From positions 58,196-122,195 of the forward strand of contig NZ_RAUX01000012.1 of assembly GCF_013464485.1 (NCBI RefSeq): DNA of 64,000 nt, in the 5' to 3' direction. The stretch comes from Stenotrophomonas maltophilia. GTDB taxonomy: Bacteria; Pseudomonadota; Gammaproteobacteria; Xanthomonadales; Xanthomonadaceae. The notes below the pieces were generated by a model. It searched no databases. It had not been told where the DNA came from and worked only from the letters and a program-made list of their open reading frames with translations. Position 1 is the stretch's first letter. Each line of letters starts with the position of its first letter. This document shows, piece by piece, positions 45,018-52,450 of this stretch. The position numbers and the translations under genes were made by a program.

Positions 45018-45410
45018 TCAGCCCATCAACAGGCGGGTCAGCTTCATGCCGCCGAACAGGCCGGCCAGGCCCAGCGCCACCGAGCCACCGGCATACAGCG
45101 CGGCCAGCCCGTGCTGGCCACGTTGCAGCAGCAGGCCGATTTCCAGTGCATAGGTGGAGAAGGTGGTGTAGCCGCCCAGGATGCCGGTCGCCAGCAGCAG
45201 GCGCAGCTGCGGCGAAGCCCCGTTGCGCAGGGCGAAGGCTTCGACCACCACGCCCATCAACAGCGCGCCACTGATGTTGACCAGGAAGGTCGACCACGGC
45301 CAGGAGCTGCCGGCGGCTACCCGCGCGCCGATCAGGTTGCAGGCATGGCGAAGGCAGGCACCGAGGCCACCTCCAAGGAAGACCAGGACATAGTTGTTCA
45401 ACGTTTGCAT
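45018..45410 (-). CDS. crcB: Fluoride exporter CrcB/Fluc
   Basis: 130 aa with four membrane helices; forms a dual-topology dimeric channel that expels fluoride. Conserved GGGLGACLRH, NISGALLMG and GGYTTFSTYALE motifs. The start ATG 45410 follows GAGG; in-frame upstream ATG codons lie inside the riboswitch and are not used. A fluoride riboswitch precedes it. Converges with the AraC gene three bases away. Confidence 0.96.
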   Translation of the reverse strand: MQTLNNYVLVFLGGGLGACLRHACNLIGARVAAGSSWPWSTFLVNISGALLMGVVVEAFALRNGASPQLRLLLATGILGGYTTFSTYALEIGLLLQRGQHGLAALYAGGSVALGLAGLFGGMKLTRLLMG

Positions 45411-45496
45411 CGCGTGCCTCGAGTGCGGGTTCGCAGGATCGATGGCGAACGGCGAGGGCAGGCATGGCCTGCCGTCAACGAACGCCAGGTTCGTCT

Positions 45497-45558
45497 TGGC
45501 AGGAGCCATCAGCCCTCTCAGGCGGTTATCGGGGGAGCTCCATCCCCATCACGGCCCA
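45497..45558 (-). promoter_or_regulatory. Fluoride riboswitch (crcB motif)
   Basis: Read on the minus strand: GGTGATGGGGATGGAGCT... then CCGATAACCGCC, and the 3' block GGGCTGATGGCTCCTGCC. These match the fluoride riboswitch consensus (GATGG...AACCGCC...GCTGATGNCTCCT). It lies about 90 nt upstream of the crcB start, as expected for translational or transcriptional ON control by fluoride. Confidence 0.85.
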
Positions 45559-45578
45559 TGCTACCAGCGCAGGTACAT

Positions 45579-46013
45579 TCACGTCATGGATGTGGTCAGC
45601 ACACGCGCGACCTTGCTGCGGCTGAAGCCATCCATCAGCAGTTCGAACGCGAGGAGATCAAGCGCTGCGTGGCGGCGATGATCGATCTCCAGCCTGTTCT
45701 CTGCCACCAGGTGGCTGACCAGTTCGTAGGCGTCCTGCCAGACGTCGAGGTGGGCCTGGCTGGGGATGTAGGCGCTGCCGCGCTCGCCGACACCGAGCCC
45801 GCTGATCCCATACAACAGTTCGCGCGCGTCGAGCTTGGCGGCATCGGCGATGCGGAACAGCTGTTCGGCCTTCACATGGGAAGCGCTCACATGATCGTTG
45901 AGCCAGTTGCTGATGGTTGCCGTCGTGGATTTGGCGGCGCGGGCCAGATCGGCCGGGCGTGGGTGCCCGGCTTTCTTCATGGCGATGGCGAGTCGTTGTC
46001 CGAGAGTATTCAT
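45579..46013 (-). CDS. XRE/CI-like helix-turn-helix repressor
   Basis: 144 aa. N-terminal HTH (about 5-65, LARAAKSTTATISNWLN) and a C-terminal helical part, without an S24 peptidase domain, so not a LexA-cleavable CI. Divergent from a Cro-like gene with 78 bases between, forming a lambda-like switch, but no phage structural, integrase or lysis genes are nearby. The intergenic inverted repeat TTGCGA...TCGCAA (46040-46061) may be its operator. Confidence 0.85.
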   Translation of the reverse strand: MNTLGQRLAIAMKKAGHPRPADLARAAKSTTATISNWLNDHVSASHVKAEQLFRIADAAKLDARELLYGISGLGVGERGSAYIPSQAHLDVWQDAYELVSHLVAENRLEIDHRRHAALDLLAFELLMDGFSRSKVARVLTTSMT

Positions 46014-46039
46014 CTATGCAAGCCAGCTTAACGCGTGGA

Positions 46040-46061
46040 TTGCGAAGAAGCCTTGTCGCAA
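46040..46061. promoter_or_regulatory. Inverted repeat between the CI-like and Cro-like genes
   Basis: TTGCGA (46040-46045) and TCGCAA (46056-46061), a 6-bp dyad with 10-base spacing, centred between the divergent regulator genes; candidate operator. Confidence 0.45.
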
Positions 46062-46091
46062 GAATCAGTCTGGTTAACAGAAGGACCGATC

Positions 46092-46301
46092 GTGACCGAA
46101 TTCTGGAGCAAGCGGCAGGTACGCACCCGGCTGGGTTTCCGTACCGACGCCGAGCTGGCGCGTTTCTTTGGCATAAGCCGATCTGCCGTGTCGCAATGGC
46201 CTCGGGACTTCCCGATTCCTGCGCTGCGGCAGTACATCCTGCATCAGCGCTATCCGAACCTGTTCCCCGCGACGGAAGCTGCGGAAGAAGAATCCATCTG
46301 A
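46092..46301 (+). CDS. Cro-like / YdaS-type small regulator
   Basis: 69 aa from GTG 46092, chosen because AAGGA (46081-46085) is 6 bases upstream; a GTG at 46035 in the same frame has no site. Contains a Cro-type HTH (RTDAELARFFGISRSAVSQWPRD) and the PALRQYILHQRYPNLF end seen in YdaS/Cro proteins. Divergent partner of the repressor at 46013. Confidence 0.85.
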   Translation: MTEFWSKRQVRTRLGFRTDAELARFFGISRSAVSQWPRDFPIPALRQYILHQRYPNLFPATEAAEEESI

Positions 46302-46654
46302 ATTGCGTCGTCCTTTGTCGCATTTAGCACGCTAAGCGCTATTCGCTAAGTGAGCTTAGCAAAATAGGCAAATTCGATGGATCTGGAGATCCTGGTCAGT
46401 GCCGTTTACTGGGAGCGAAGGTCTGAGGTCCCGGTCGCCTGTCGGCTTCACCCCATCCGGGGGACCCGGGTCCCCGTATGTAGTTTCGTGAACGATTAAT
46501 AATTTCAATCACGAAAGTCGCCGCATGTAATTGACCTGTCGTGAAATCTATGACTAATTGGGGTCAACCGGACGTGAAGCCCGGGAGTCTTTCAGTAGCA
46601 CGCAAGTGAGTCGGTAGACCGTCAACGATGCAGAACAAGTCCAACGGAGGTCGT
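46302..46654. other. Non-coding AT-richer region with several palindromes
   Basis: 353 bases without a supported gene. It contains TTAGCACGCTAA (46324-46335) and GCTAAGTGAGCTTAGC (46345-46360), both palindromic with TTAGC/GCTAA half sites; a perfect palindrome GGGGACCCGGGTCCCC (46460-46475); an inverted repeat TTTCGTGA/TCACGAAA (46484-46491/46509-46516); and a weak promoter TTGACC-17-CTAATT (46531-46559) for the next gene. Confidence 0.6.
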
Positions 46655-46891
46655 ATGGAATACGGCATGCATGGCTTGGCTGAACGGGTACGCCGCGAAC
46701 TGGAAGCCAGCTATCACAAACACGGATGCGGTCCGGCGTTCTGGGATACTTACCAGCAGGTGCTGGACCGTCTGGTCCCGCAGGGGACCGAGCGTACCGA
46801 AGTCACCAACGAAATGGCGCTGATCATCGAACAGCTGGGCATCGTCCGACGTGCACAGCTGGTCCCGCCGCACGCCAAAGGGTCGCGTTGA
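46655..46891 (+). CDS. Conserved small protein, unknown
   Basis: 78 aa, soluble, with one Cys and an aromatic centre (CGPAFWDTYQQVLDRLVPQG). The ATG 46655 has GGAGG at ideal distance; the upstream ATG 46628 lacks one. It is the only gene reading from the palindrome-rich region and abuts the convergent CcoG-like gene. Function unknown. Confidence 0.65.
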   Translation: MEYGMHGLAERVRRELEASYHKHGCGPAFWDTYQQVLDRLVPQGTERTEVTNEMALIIEQLGIVRRAQLVPPHAKGSR

Positions 46892-46892
46892 T

Positions 46893-47942
46893 TCAGAGCA
46901 GGCGCCAGGCGCCACAGGCGAGCAGCGCCAGCAGCAGAGACAACAGGGCCAGGGTCCGGGGTCGCCACCAGCGCTTCGGTTGCCCAGCCATCGACTGCGG
47001 ACTGCAGTAACGCACCAGCCCCGGACTGAACCCGGCCCGGTGCTGTTGCTGTGCGCAGGCTTCCAGGCAGGCGCCGCAGGCCAGGCAATCGGCCTGCGGC
47101 CCCTGGCGGATGTCCAGTTGCATCGGGCAGACGCTTGCGCACGCGGTGCAATCGATGCAATCACCGAGACGGTTGGCGCTGAAGGAAGGCATCGGACCGG
47201 CCAGAAGCGGGTGCGCTGCGCGGAACACGTAGTCCTGGGCGGTGGTGGGGTCGAGCAGGCCACGGCCGCGCTCGAACACGCCGCCCAGCCCGGCGGGACG
47301 CGGTCCGCGTGGCTCGCCGCGAGGGGCGTCGTAAAGCATGCGCGGTGTGTGGGGATCGGTCAGCAGCGGCTGCATGCGCGCGAACGGGCACAACGATCGG
47401 CAGACCTGCTCGCGCAGGAAGCCGGCGTTGCCCCAGGTGGCGGCGGCATAGAACAGCACCCAGAATGTCTCCCAGCGGCTCCAGCCTGCCTGCGGCAAGG
47501 CGGCCAGCAGTTCGGCGATCGGGCTGAACAGACCGACGAAGGTAATGCCTGTCCACAGCGACAGCAGTCCCCACGCCAGCAGCGTGGCGGAGCGCGCGAC
47601 CGATGCTGGCAGCAGGTGGACCATGCTGCGGGCAATCCAGTCAAAGGCGCGCTGCCACAGCGTCTGCGGGCAGGCGTGTCCGCACCAGACGCGGCCGGCG
47701 AGGTGGGTAAGCAGCGCGAGGCTGACGGCCAGCACCGACAGCAGGCCGATCAGCACGCCGACGTCGCTGGGCCATAGCGTCCAGCCGAACAGGTCGAAGC
47801 GTCGCGCGTTGATGTCCAGCAGCAGGGCCTGGCGACCGTCCCAGCGCAACCACGGCAATGCATGGAACAGTACCAGCAGGGCGGCGCTGAGCATGCCGCG
47901 CCAATGCCAGGGACGCGATGACGTGGTGCAGGTGGTGCTCAT
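46893..47942 (-). CDS. Short CcoG/RdxA-like 4Fe-4S membrane protein
   Basis: About 349 aa, shorter than usual CcoG (about 470-490 aa): the C-terminal immunoglobulin-like FixG domain is missing and the protein ends with a single helix. Membrane helices at the N-terminus and in the middle, CGHACPQTLW, CRSLCPFARMQPLLTD, and two ferredoxin clusters (CIDCTACASVCPM and CLACGACLEAC). CcoG proteins assist copper insertion into cbb3 oxidases; whether this one does is uncertain. Overlaps the upstream small membrane gene by four bases. Confidence 0.85.
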   Translation of the reverse strand: MSTTCTTSSRPWHWRGMLSAALLVLFHALPWLRWDGRQALLLDINARRFDLFGWTLWPSDVGVLIGLLSVLAVSLALLTHLAGRVWCGHACPQTLWQRAFDWIARSMVHLLPASVARSATLLAWGLLSLWTGITFVGLFSPIAELLAALPQAGWSRWETFWVLFYAAATWGNAGFLREQVCRSLCPFARMQPLLTDPHTPRMLYDAPRGEPRGPRPAGLGGVFERGRGLLDPTTAQDYVFRAAHPLLAGPMPSFSANRLGDCIDCTACASVCPMQLDIRQGPQADCLACGACLEACAQQQHRAGFSPGLVRYCSPQSMAGQPKRWWRPRTLALLSLLLALLACGAWRLL

Positions 47943-48223
47943 CCCAGCGGCAGCTCCTCGTCGTCGCCTGGCATCGGTCGCTGCAGGTACCAGGTGACCG
48001 CGCTGGACAGCGCCGTCACCGTCCAGAACATGAAGAAGCCTGCGGTGTAGCCCAGTTCGCGGCTGATCGCTGTTCCCGGGAAACTGATCGCCTGCAGGCG
48101 CAGCGGATCGACGAAGGCGAAGAACACCACGCTGGCCACGCCAGCGGCGATGAAGCTGGGCCAGAGGATGGCGCCCCAGTGCTGGATCAGTCGCTGACGG
48201 CGGTTGGGAGACGGTCTGTTCAT
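47939..48223 (-). CDS. Small membrane protein, operon partner of the CcoG-like gene
   Basis: 94 aa with two predicted membrane helices (WPSFIAAGVASVVFFAFV and GFFMFWTVTALSSAVTWYL). Overlaps the CcoG-like gene by four bases (ATGA), so coupled to it. The FNR box at 48338 lies between this gene and the divergent haemoglobin gene. Family not recognised. Confidence 0.75.
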   Translation of the reverse strand: MNRPSPNRRQRLIQHWGAILWPSFIAAGVASVVFFAFVDPLRLQAISFPGTAISRELGYTAGFFMFWTVTALSSAVTWYLQRPMPGDDEELPLG

Positions 48224-48337
48224 GCTGTCCCGGATCAAAAAGTGGGCGGCGCGTATACTTCGCCCAGGTTGGCGCCGCATCCGCAGGGCATGCTTCCTGC
48301 AAGCATGGCAGCCTAGGTGCAGCCGACTGCGCTGACA

Positions 48338-48351
48338 TTGATCTGGATCAA
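48338..48351. promoter_or_regulatory. FNR/ANR box between the CcoG-like operon and the haemoglobin gene
   Basis: TTGATCTGGATCAA is a perfect match to the FNR/CRP-type consensus TTGAT-N4-ATCAA. It is centred about 58 bases before the haemoglobin ATG and about 120 bases before the divergent gene, so it could act on both. Confidence 0.75.
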
Positions 48352-48402
48352 CGGCGATGCCGCTCCGCTGCGGCACACTGCCGGCACGCCTTGGGTACCC
48401 CG

Positions 48403-48843
48403 ATGAACGCAACACCGCCGCCCGTCCTCCCCGTCGCCTCGCCCGAGCTGTGCACCGAGCAGGAAGTGACGCGCCTGGTCCACGACTTCTACGCCCGCGT
48501 GCGCGAAGAGGAGCGTCTGGGGCCAGTGTTCGAGGCGCATGTCCACGACTGGCCGGAGCATCTGGCACAGCTGGTCGACTTCTGGTCGGCAATGCTTCGC
48601 GGTACCCGCCGCTTCAAGGGCTCGCCGATGTCCAAGCACATGGCGATCGAACTGGACAAAGACCTGTTCGACCGCTGGCTGGTGCTGTTCCGGATCACCA
48701 CCGCAGAGTGCAACAATCCGTCCATGCAGGCACTGGCCGACGACGTGGCCGCGCGCATCGGCGATACCTTCTGGAAGCGCTACCAGATGCTGCGCTGGCC
48801 GCAGGTCGGCCTGCCGGTCATGGCGATCGCCGCCAAGGATTGA
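48403..48843 (+). CDS. Group III truncated haemoglobin
   Basis: 146 aa. The 2-on-2 globin fold of class III is recognisable from LVHDFYARVREEERLGPVFEAHV, the RFKGSPMSKHMAIEL block with the proximal His, and DRWLVLF. Binds O2 or NO; roles in NO detoxification or microaerobic metabolism are usual. The FNR box centred at 48344.5 would be at about -41.5 if transcription starts near 48386. Weak SD; hemN follows after 44 bases. Confidence 0.88.
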   Translation: MNATPPPVLPVASPELCTEQEVTRLVHDFYARVREEERLGPVFEAHVHDWPEHLAQLVDFWSAMLRGTRRFKGSPMSKHMAIELDKDLFDRWLVLFRITTAECNNPSMQALADDVAARIGDTFWKRYQMLRWPQVGLPVMAIAAKD

Positions 48844-48853
48844 TCTGGGTCAA
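48840..48853 (+). promoter_or_regulatory. FNR-like box upstream of hemN
   Basis: TTGATCTGGGTCAA differs from the consensus at one base (GTCAA for ATCAA). Its centre is 41.5 bases before the A of the hemN ATG, the class II activation distance if hemN mRNA is leaderless. Confidence 0.6.
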
Positions 48854-48887
48854 GGCGGCGCCGGCCGCCCGGCGCGATGCTGGGGGC

Positions 48888-50297
48888 ATGGACACGTTCT
48901 CTCCCGCTGCTGGCGGTCTGGCCTGGACCTTCGACCCTGACCTGCTGCGCCGCCACGATCGGCCAGGACCGCGTTACACCTCGTATCCGACCGCGCCGCA
49001 CTTCCACGATGGCTTCGACGCCCCGGCGCTGTGCCGGGCGATCGCCGACAGCAACCAGTTGGCACGCGCGCTGTCGCTGTACGTGCATGTGCCGTTCTGT
49101 TCCAGCCCGTGCTTCTACTGCGGCTGCAACCGGGTGATCACCCGTGATCGCGGTCGTGGCCACAGCTATGTGTCGCGTGTGCTGGCCGAGGCCGACCTGC
49201 TGGCGCCACAGTTCGAGGACGGCCGTGAGGTGATCCAGCTGCATCTGGGCGGTGGCACGCCAAACTTCCTCGATGCCGAAGCGATGACCACGCTGGTGGA
49301 GGGGTTGCGCCGCCGTTTCGATTTCAGCGACTCGCCGCAGCGTGATTTCTCGATCGAGCTCGACCCGCGCTTCATCGATACCCATGACGTAGGCATGCTG
49401 GCGCGGCTGGGCTTCAACCGCGCCAGCCTGGGGGTGCAGGATTTCGATCCGCACGTGCAGGAGTCGATCAACCGCGTGCAGGGGGTGCAGCAGACGCTGG
49501 ACATCCTGCGTGCCTGCCGCGACAGCGGCATGCGTTCGGTGAACGTCGATCTGATCTACGGCCTGCCAGGGCAGAGCCTGGAGGGTTTCGGACGCACCCT
49601 GGAACGGGTGCTCGCGCTGCGCCCGGACCGTCTGGCGGTGTACGGCTATGCCCACCTGCCGCATCTGTTCCGCGCACAGAAGCAGATCGACGAGAGCCGG
49701 TTGCCCTCGCCGGAAGACAAGCTGGCGCTGCTCGGCCTGGCGGTGGAGAAACTCTCCGCCGCGGGTTACCAGTACATCGGCATGGACCACTTCGCGTTGC
49801 CGGAAGAAGATCTTTCACGCGCGCAGCGCGCAGGCCAGCTGCATCGCAACTTCATGGGCTACACCACCCACGCCGATACCGATCTGCTTGGCCTGGGCGT
49901 GAGTGCGATCAGCCATATCGGTGCCACCTACAGCCAGAATCCGCGCGATCTGCCGTCGTGGGAGGATGCCGTGGACCAGGGCCAGCTGCCGGTCTGGCGC
50001 GGGGTGGCACTGAGTGCCGACGACCAGCTGCGTGCGGAACTGATCCAGCAGTTGATGTGCCAGGGCGAGGTTGATGGTGCGGTGCTGGGCCAGCGCCATG
50101 GCGTGGATTTCGAGCACTATTTCGCCGAAGACCTGCGCTCGGTGCAGCGGCTTCAGCAGGACGGCCTGGCCGAGTATCGCGGGGGAGTGGTGCGCGCCAC
50201 CGAGCCTGGGCGGCCACTGCTGCGGCTGCTGGCGATGTGCTTCGACCCGTACCTGCGTGCCGCACACGAGCAGCCGCGCTACTCGCGTGCGATCTGA
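48888..50297 (+). CDS. hemN: Oxygen-independent coproporphyrinogen III oxidase HemN
   Basis: 469 aa radical-SAM enzyme that converts coproporphyrinogen III to protoporphyrinogen IX without O2. The iron-sulfur motif CSSPCFYCGC (CxxxCxxC) is near residue 70; PRYTSYPTAPHF at the N-terminus and LHLGGGTPNFL match HemN. The ATG at 48888 fits the family start; GGGGG lies only one base upstream, so a normal SD is absent, consistent with leaderless translation. Preceded by an FNR-like box. Confidence 0.96.
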   Translation: MDTFSPAAGGLAWTFDPDLLRRHDRPGPRYTSYPTAPHFHDGFDAPALCRAIADSNQLARALSLYVHVPFCSSPCFYCGCNRVITRDRGRGHSYVSRVLAEADLLAPQFEDGREVIQLHLGGGTPNFLDAEAMTTLVEGLRRRFDFSDSPQRDFSIELDPRFIDTHDVGMLARLGFNRASLGVQDFDPHVQESINRVQGVQQTLDILRACRDSGMRSVNVDLIYGLPGQSLEGFGRTLERVLALRPDRLAVYGYAHLPHLFRAQKQIDESRLPSPEDKLALLGLAVEKLSAAGYQYIGMDHFALPEEDLSRAQRAGQLHRNFMGYTTHADTDLLGLGVSAISHIGATYSQNPRDLPSWEDAVDQGQLPVWRGVALSADDQLRAELIQQLMCQGEVDGAVLGQRHGVDFEHYFAEDLRSVQRLQQDGLAEYRGGVVRATEPGRPLLRLLAMCFDPYLRAAHEQPRYSRAI

Positions 50298-50312
50298 AGT
50301 GCCTGCGCGCGA

Positions 50313-50399
50313 TGGTGCCCGGAGCCGGAATCGAACCGGCATGGGGTTGCCCCCGGCGGATTTTAAGTCCGATGCGTCTACCAGTTTCGCCATCCGGGC
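50313..50399 (-). tRNA. tRNA-Leu (anticodon TAA)
   Basis: 87-nt class II tRNA with acceptor GCCCGGA/TCCGGGC, anticodon loop CTTAAAA (TAA), long variable arm, T loop TTCGATT and encoded CCA. On the minus strand TACAAT (50421-50416) is a candidate -10. Confidence 0.97.
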
Positions 50400-50530
50400 C
50401 TGCAGCGCGGCGCCGATTGTAGCCCACCTGCAGCGCGGCGGCCGGATCGCTTCGCGGCAGCGACGTGCTTAACTGTCGATCCCATTCATGTCATAGTCCC
50501 AGCCATCGTTCCCAGGGGGGGAGCCACCTG

Positions 50531-50965
50531 ATGTCGCTGCACGCGATTGCCTATGCCAGTGAGGCCCGCGCCGATCTGCAGACAACCGATCTTGATCGCC
50601 TGCTGGCCGATGCCACGGCGTTCAATCGTGTGGCCGGGGTCACCGGCGTGCTGATGTTCGACGGCAGCCGCTTCCTGCAGTACCTGGAAGGCCCGGAGGA
50701 CGGCATCGATTCGGTATTCCAGCGTATCCTCAATGCGCGCAGCCATGGGCAGCTGAAGGTGTTGTGCCGCGCGCCGGTGGTGCAGCGGGCGTTCCCCCGC
50801 TGGTCGATGGGGACGCGACGGATCGAAGCGGACCTGCTGGTAGAGATTGTCGACGCGGCATGGCCGGGATTCCTGCTCGGCAGCGGTGGCTTCGAGCGCC
50901 TGCTGCAGGCCTGGACCGGTGCCGACGGTGAACTGGAACCGGCTGCGGTCGCGCTGGGGTCCTGA
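50531..50965 (+). CDS. BLUF-domain blue-light sensor
   Basis: 144 aa. BLUF domain (about 2-95) with the flavin-contacting Tyr in HAIAYAS, Asn in FNRVAGVTGVLM and Gln in FLQYLEGP; RWSMG marks the end. The rest (about 100-144) is a short helical tail without a known output domain, so signalling is likely by protein-protein contact. The ATG 50531 follows GGGGGGGAG. Binds FAD in the cytosol. Confidence 0.92.
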   Translation: MSLHAIAYASEARADLQTTDLDRLLADATAFNRVAGVTGVLMFDGSRFLQYLEGPEDGIDSVFQRILNARSHGQLKVLCRAPVVQRAFPRWSMGTRRIEADLLVEIVDAAWPGFLLGSGGFERLLQAWTGADGELEPAAVALGS

Positions 50966-51108
50966 GCCTGCCTTGGCGCTGGGGCGCCGGGGCCGTTAGG
51001 CTGTAGCCTTTCTGGTGCGGGTTTCCCCGGAGTGGTACAGCGAATGAGTGGGTGGGCCGAAGCCATTGCAGCGCGCATGCGCATTCTTCCGATGCACGGG
51101 ATCCGCCG

Positions 51109-52395
51109 ATGAGTGCGCCCGTGGCGGCGGCGGTGACACCGCGTTTCGCAGTGATCGGCCTGGGTTACGTCGGCCTGCCGTTGGCGGTGGCGTTCGGCAG
51201 GCACTGGCCGACGCTGGGCTTTGATATCGATGCCGGGCGCATTGCCGAATTGCGCGAGGGCCAGGACCATACGTTGGAAGTGGAGGCCGACGAGCTGGCC
51301 AGTGCGCCGCATCTGCACTACGGCAGCGATCCGGGGCTGCTTGACGCCTGCAATGTCTACATCGTTACCGTGCCGACCCCGATCGATGCCTACGAGCAGC
51401 CCGACCTGGAGCCATTGCGCTCGGCCAGCCGGCTGATCGCCGGCCACCTGCGTGCGGGCGATCTGGTGATCTACGAGTCCACGGTGTATCCCGGCACCAC
51501 CGAAGAGGTCTGCGTGCCGCTGCTGGAGCAGGGCTCGGGCCTGCGCTTCAACGAGGATTTCTACTGCGGCTACAGCCCGGAAAGGGTCAGCCCCGGTGAC
51601 CGTCAGCGGCGCCTGGCCGACATCCGCAAGATCACCTCGGGTTCGACACCCGAAGCTGCAGCGGTGATCGACGGCCTGTACCAGCACATCATCGCGGCCG
51701 GTACTTTCCCGGCACCATCGATGCGCGTGGCCGAAGCGGCCAAGGTGGTCGAGAACATCCAGCGCGACGTCAACATCGCGCTGGTCAACGAACTGGCATT
51801 GATCTTCGACCGGCTCGGCATCGATACCCAGGATGTGCTGGATGCGGCCGGAAGCAAGTGGAACTTCCTGCCGTTCCGCCCCGGCCTGGTCGGTGGCCAC
51901 TGCATCGGCGTGGACCCGTACTACCTGCTGCACAAATCCGAGAGCGTGGGCTACCACCCGGACCTGATCCATACCGCACGGCAGGTCAACAACCGCGTCG
52001 GCGAGCACGTGGCCGCGCGGGTGCTGGCGATGCTGGCCGAACGTGGCCGTGCACCTGTGCAGTCGCGTGTGCTGGTGCTCGGCGTGACCTTCAAGGAAGA
52101 CTGCCCGGACCTGCGCAACAGCCGAGCGCTGGAACTGGCGCAGCGCCTGCGTGATGCCGGTGCACAGGTCGAGGTCAGTGACCCCTGGGTCGGCCCGGCG
52201 GCATTGGCCGATGCGGGCGTGCATTGGCTGGCCGAACCGGTTCCCGGCGGCTATGACGCCGTGGTGCTGGCGGTGGCTCATGCCCGCTTCAAGTCCATGG
52301 ATGAAGCCGCCATCCGTGCACTGCTGGCCCCCGGTGGCCTGGTCTACGACGTGAAATCGGCCTGGCCGCGCAACGTGGTTGACGGTCGCCTGTAA
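51109..52395 (+). CDS. UDP-N-acetylhexosamine/UDP-glucose dehydrogenase family protein
   Basis: About 428 aa nucleotide-sugar dehydrogenase. Rossmann motif IGLGYVGLPLAVAFG, the YESTVYPGTTEE block, FCGYSPERVSPGD-like segment and catalytic Cys in GGHCIGVDPYYL, followed by the C-terminal UDP-binding domain (LGVTFKEDCPDLRNS). Sequence resembles WbpO/TviB-type UDP-GalNAc dehydrogenases. No other polysaccharide gene lies beside it, so the pathway is unknown. Confidence 0.88.
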   Translation: MSAPVAAAVTPRFAVIGLGYVGLPLAVAFGRHWPTLGFDIDAGRIAELREGQDHTLEVEADELASAPHLHYGSDPGLLDACNVYIVTVPTPIDAYEQPDLEPLRSASRLIAGHLRAGDLVIYESTVYPGTTEEVCVPLLEQGSGLRFNEDFYCGYSPERVSPGDRQRRLADIRKITSGSTPEAAAVIDGLYQHIIAAGTFPAPSMRVAEAAKVVENIQRDVNIALVNELALIFDRLGIDTQDVLDAAGSKWNFLPFRPGLVGGHCIGVDPYYLLHKSESVGYHPDLIHTARQVNNRVGEHVAARVLAMLAERGRAPVQSRVLVLGVTFKEDCPDLRNSRALELAQRLRDAGAQVEVSDPWVGPAALADAGVHWLAEPVPGGYDAVVLAVAHARFKSMDEAAIRALLAPGGLVYDVKSAWPRNVVDGRL

Positions 52396-52450
52396 GCCCG
52401 CGCGGCGGGCAGCGCGGTAGACTCGGGAACAGTTGCAACCGAGGAAAGCC

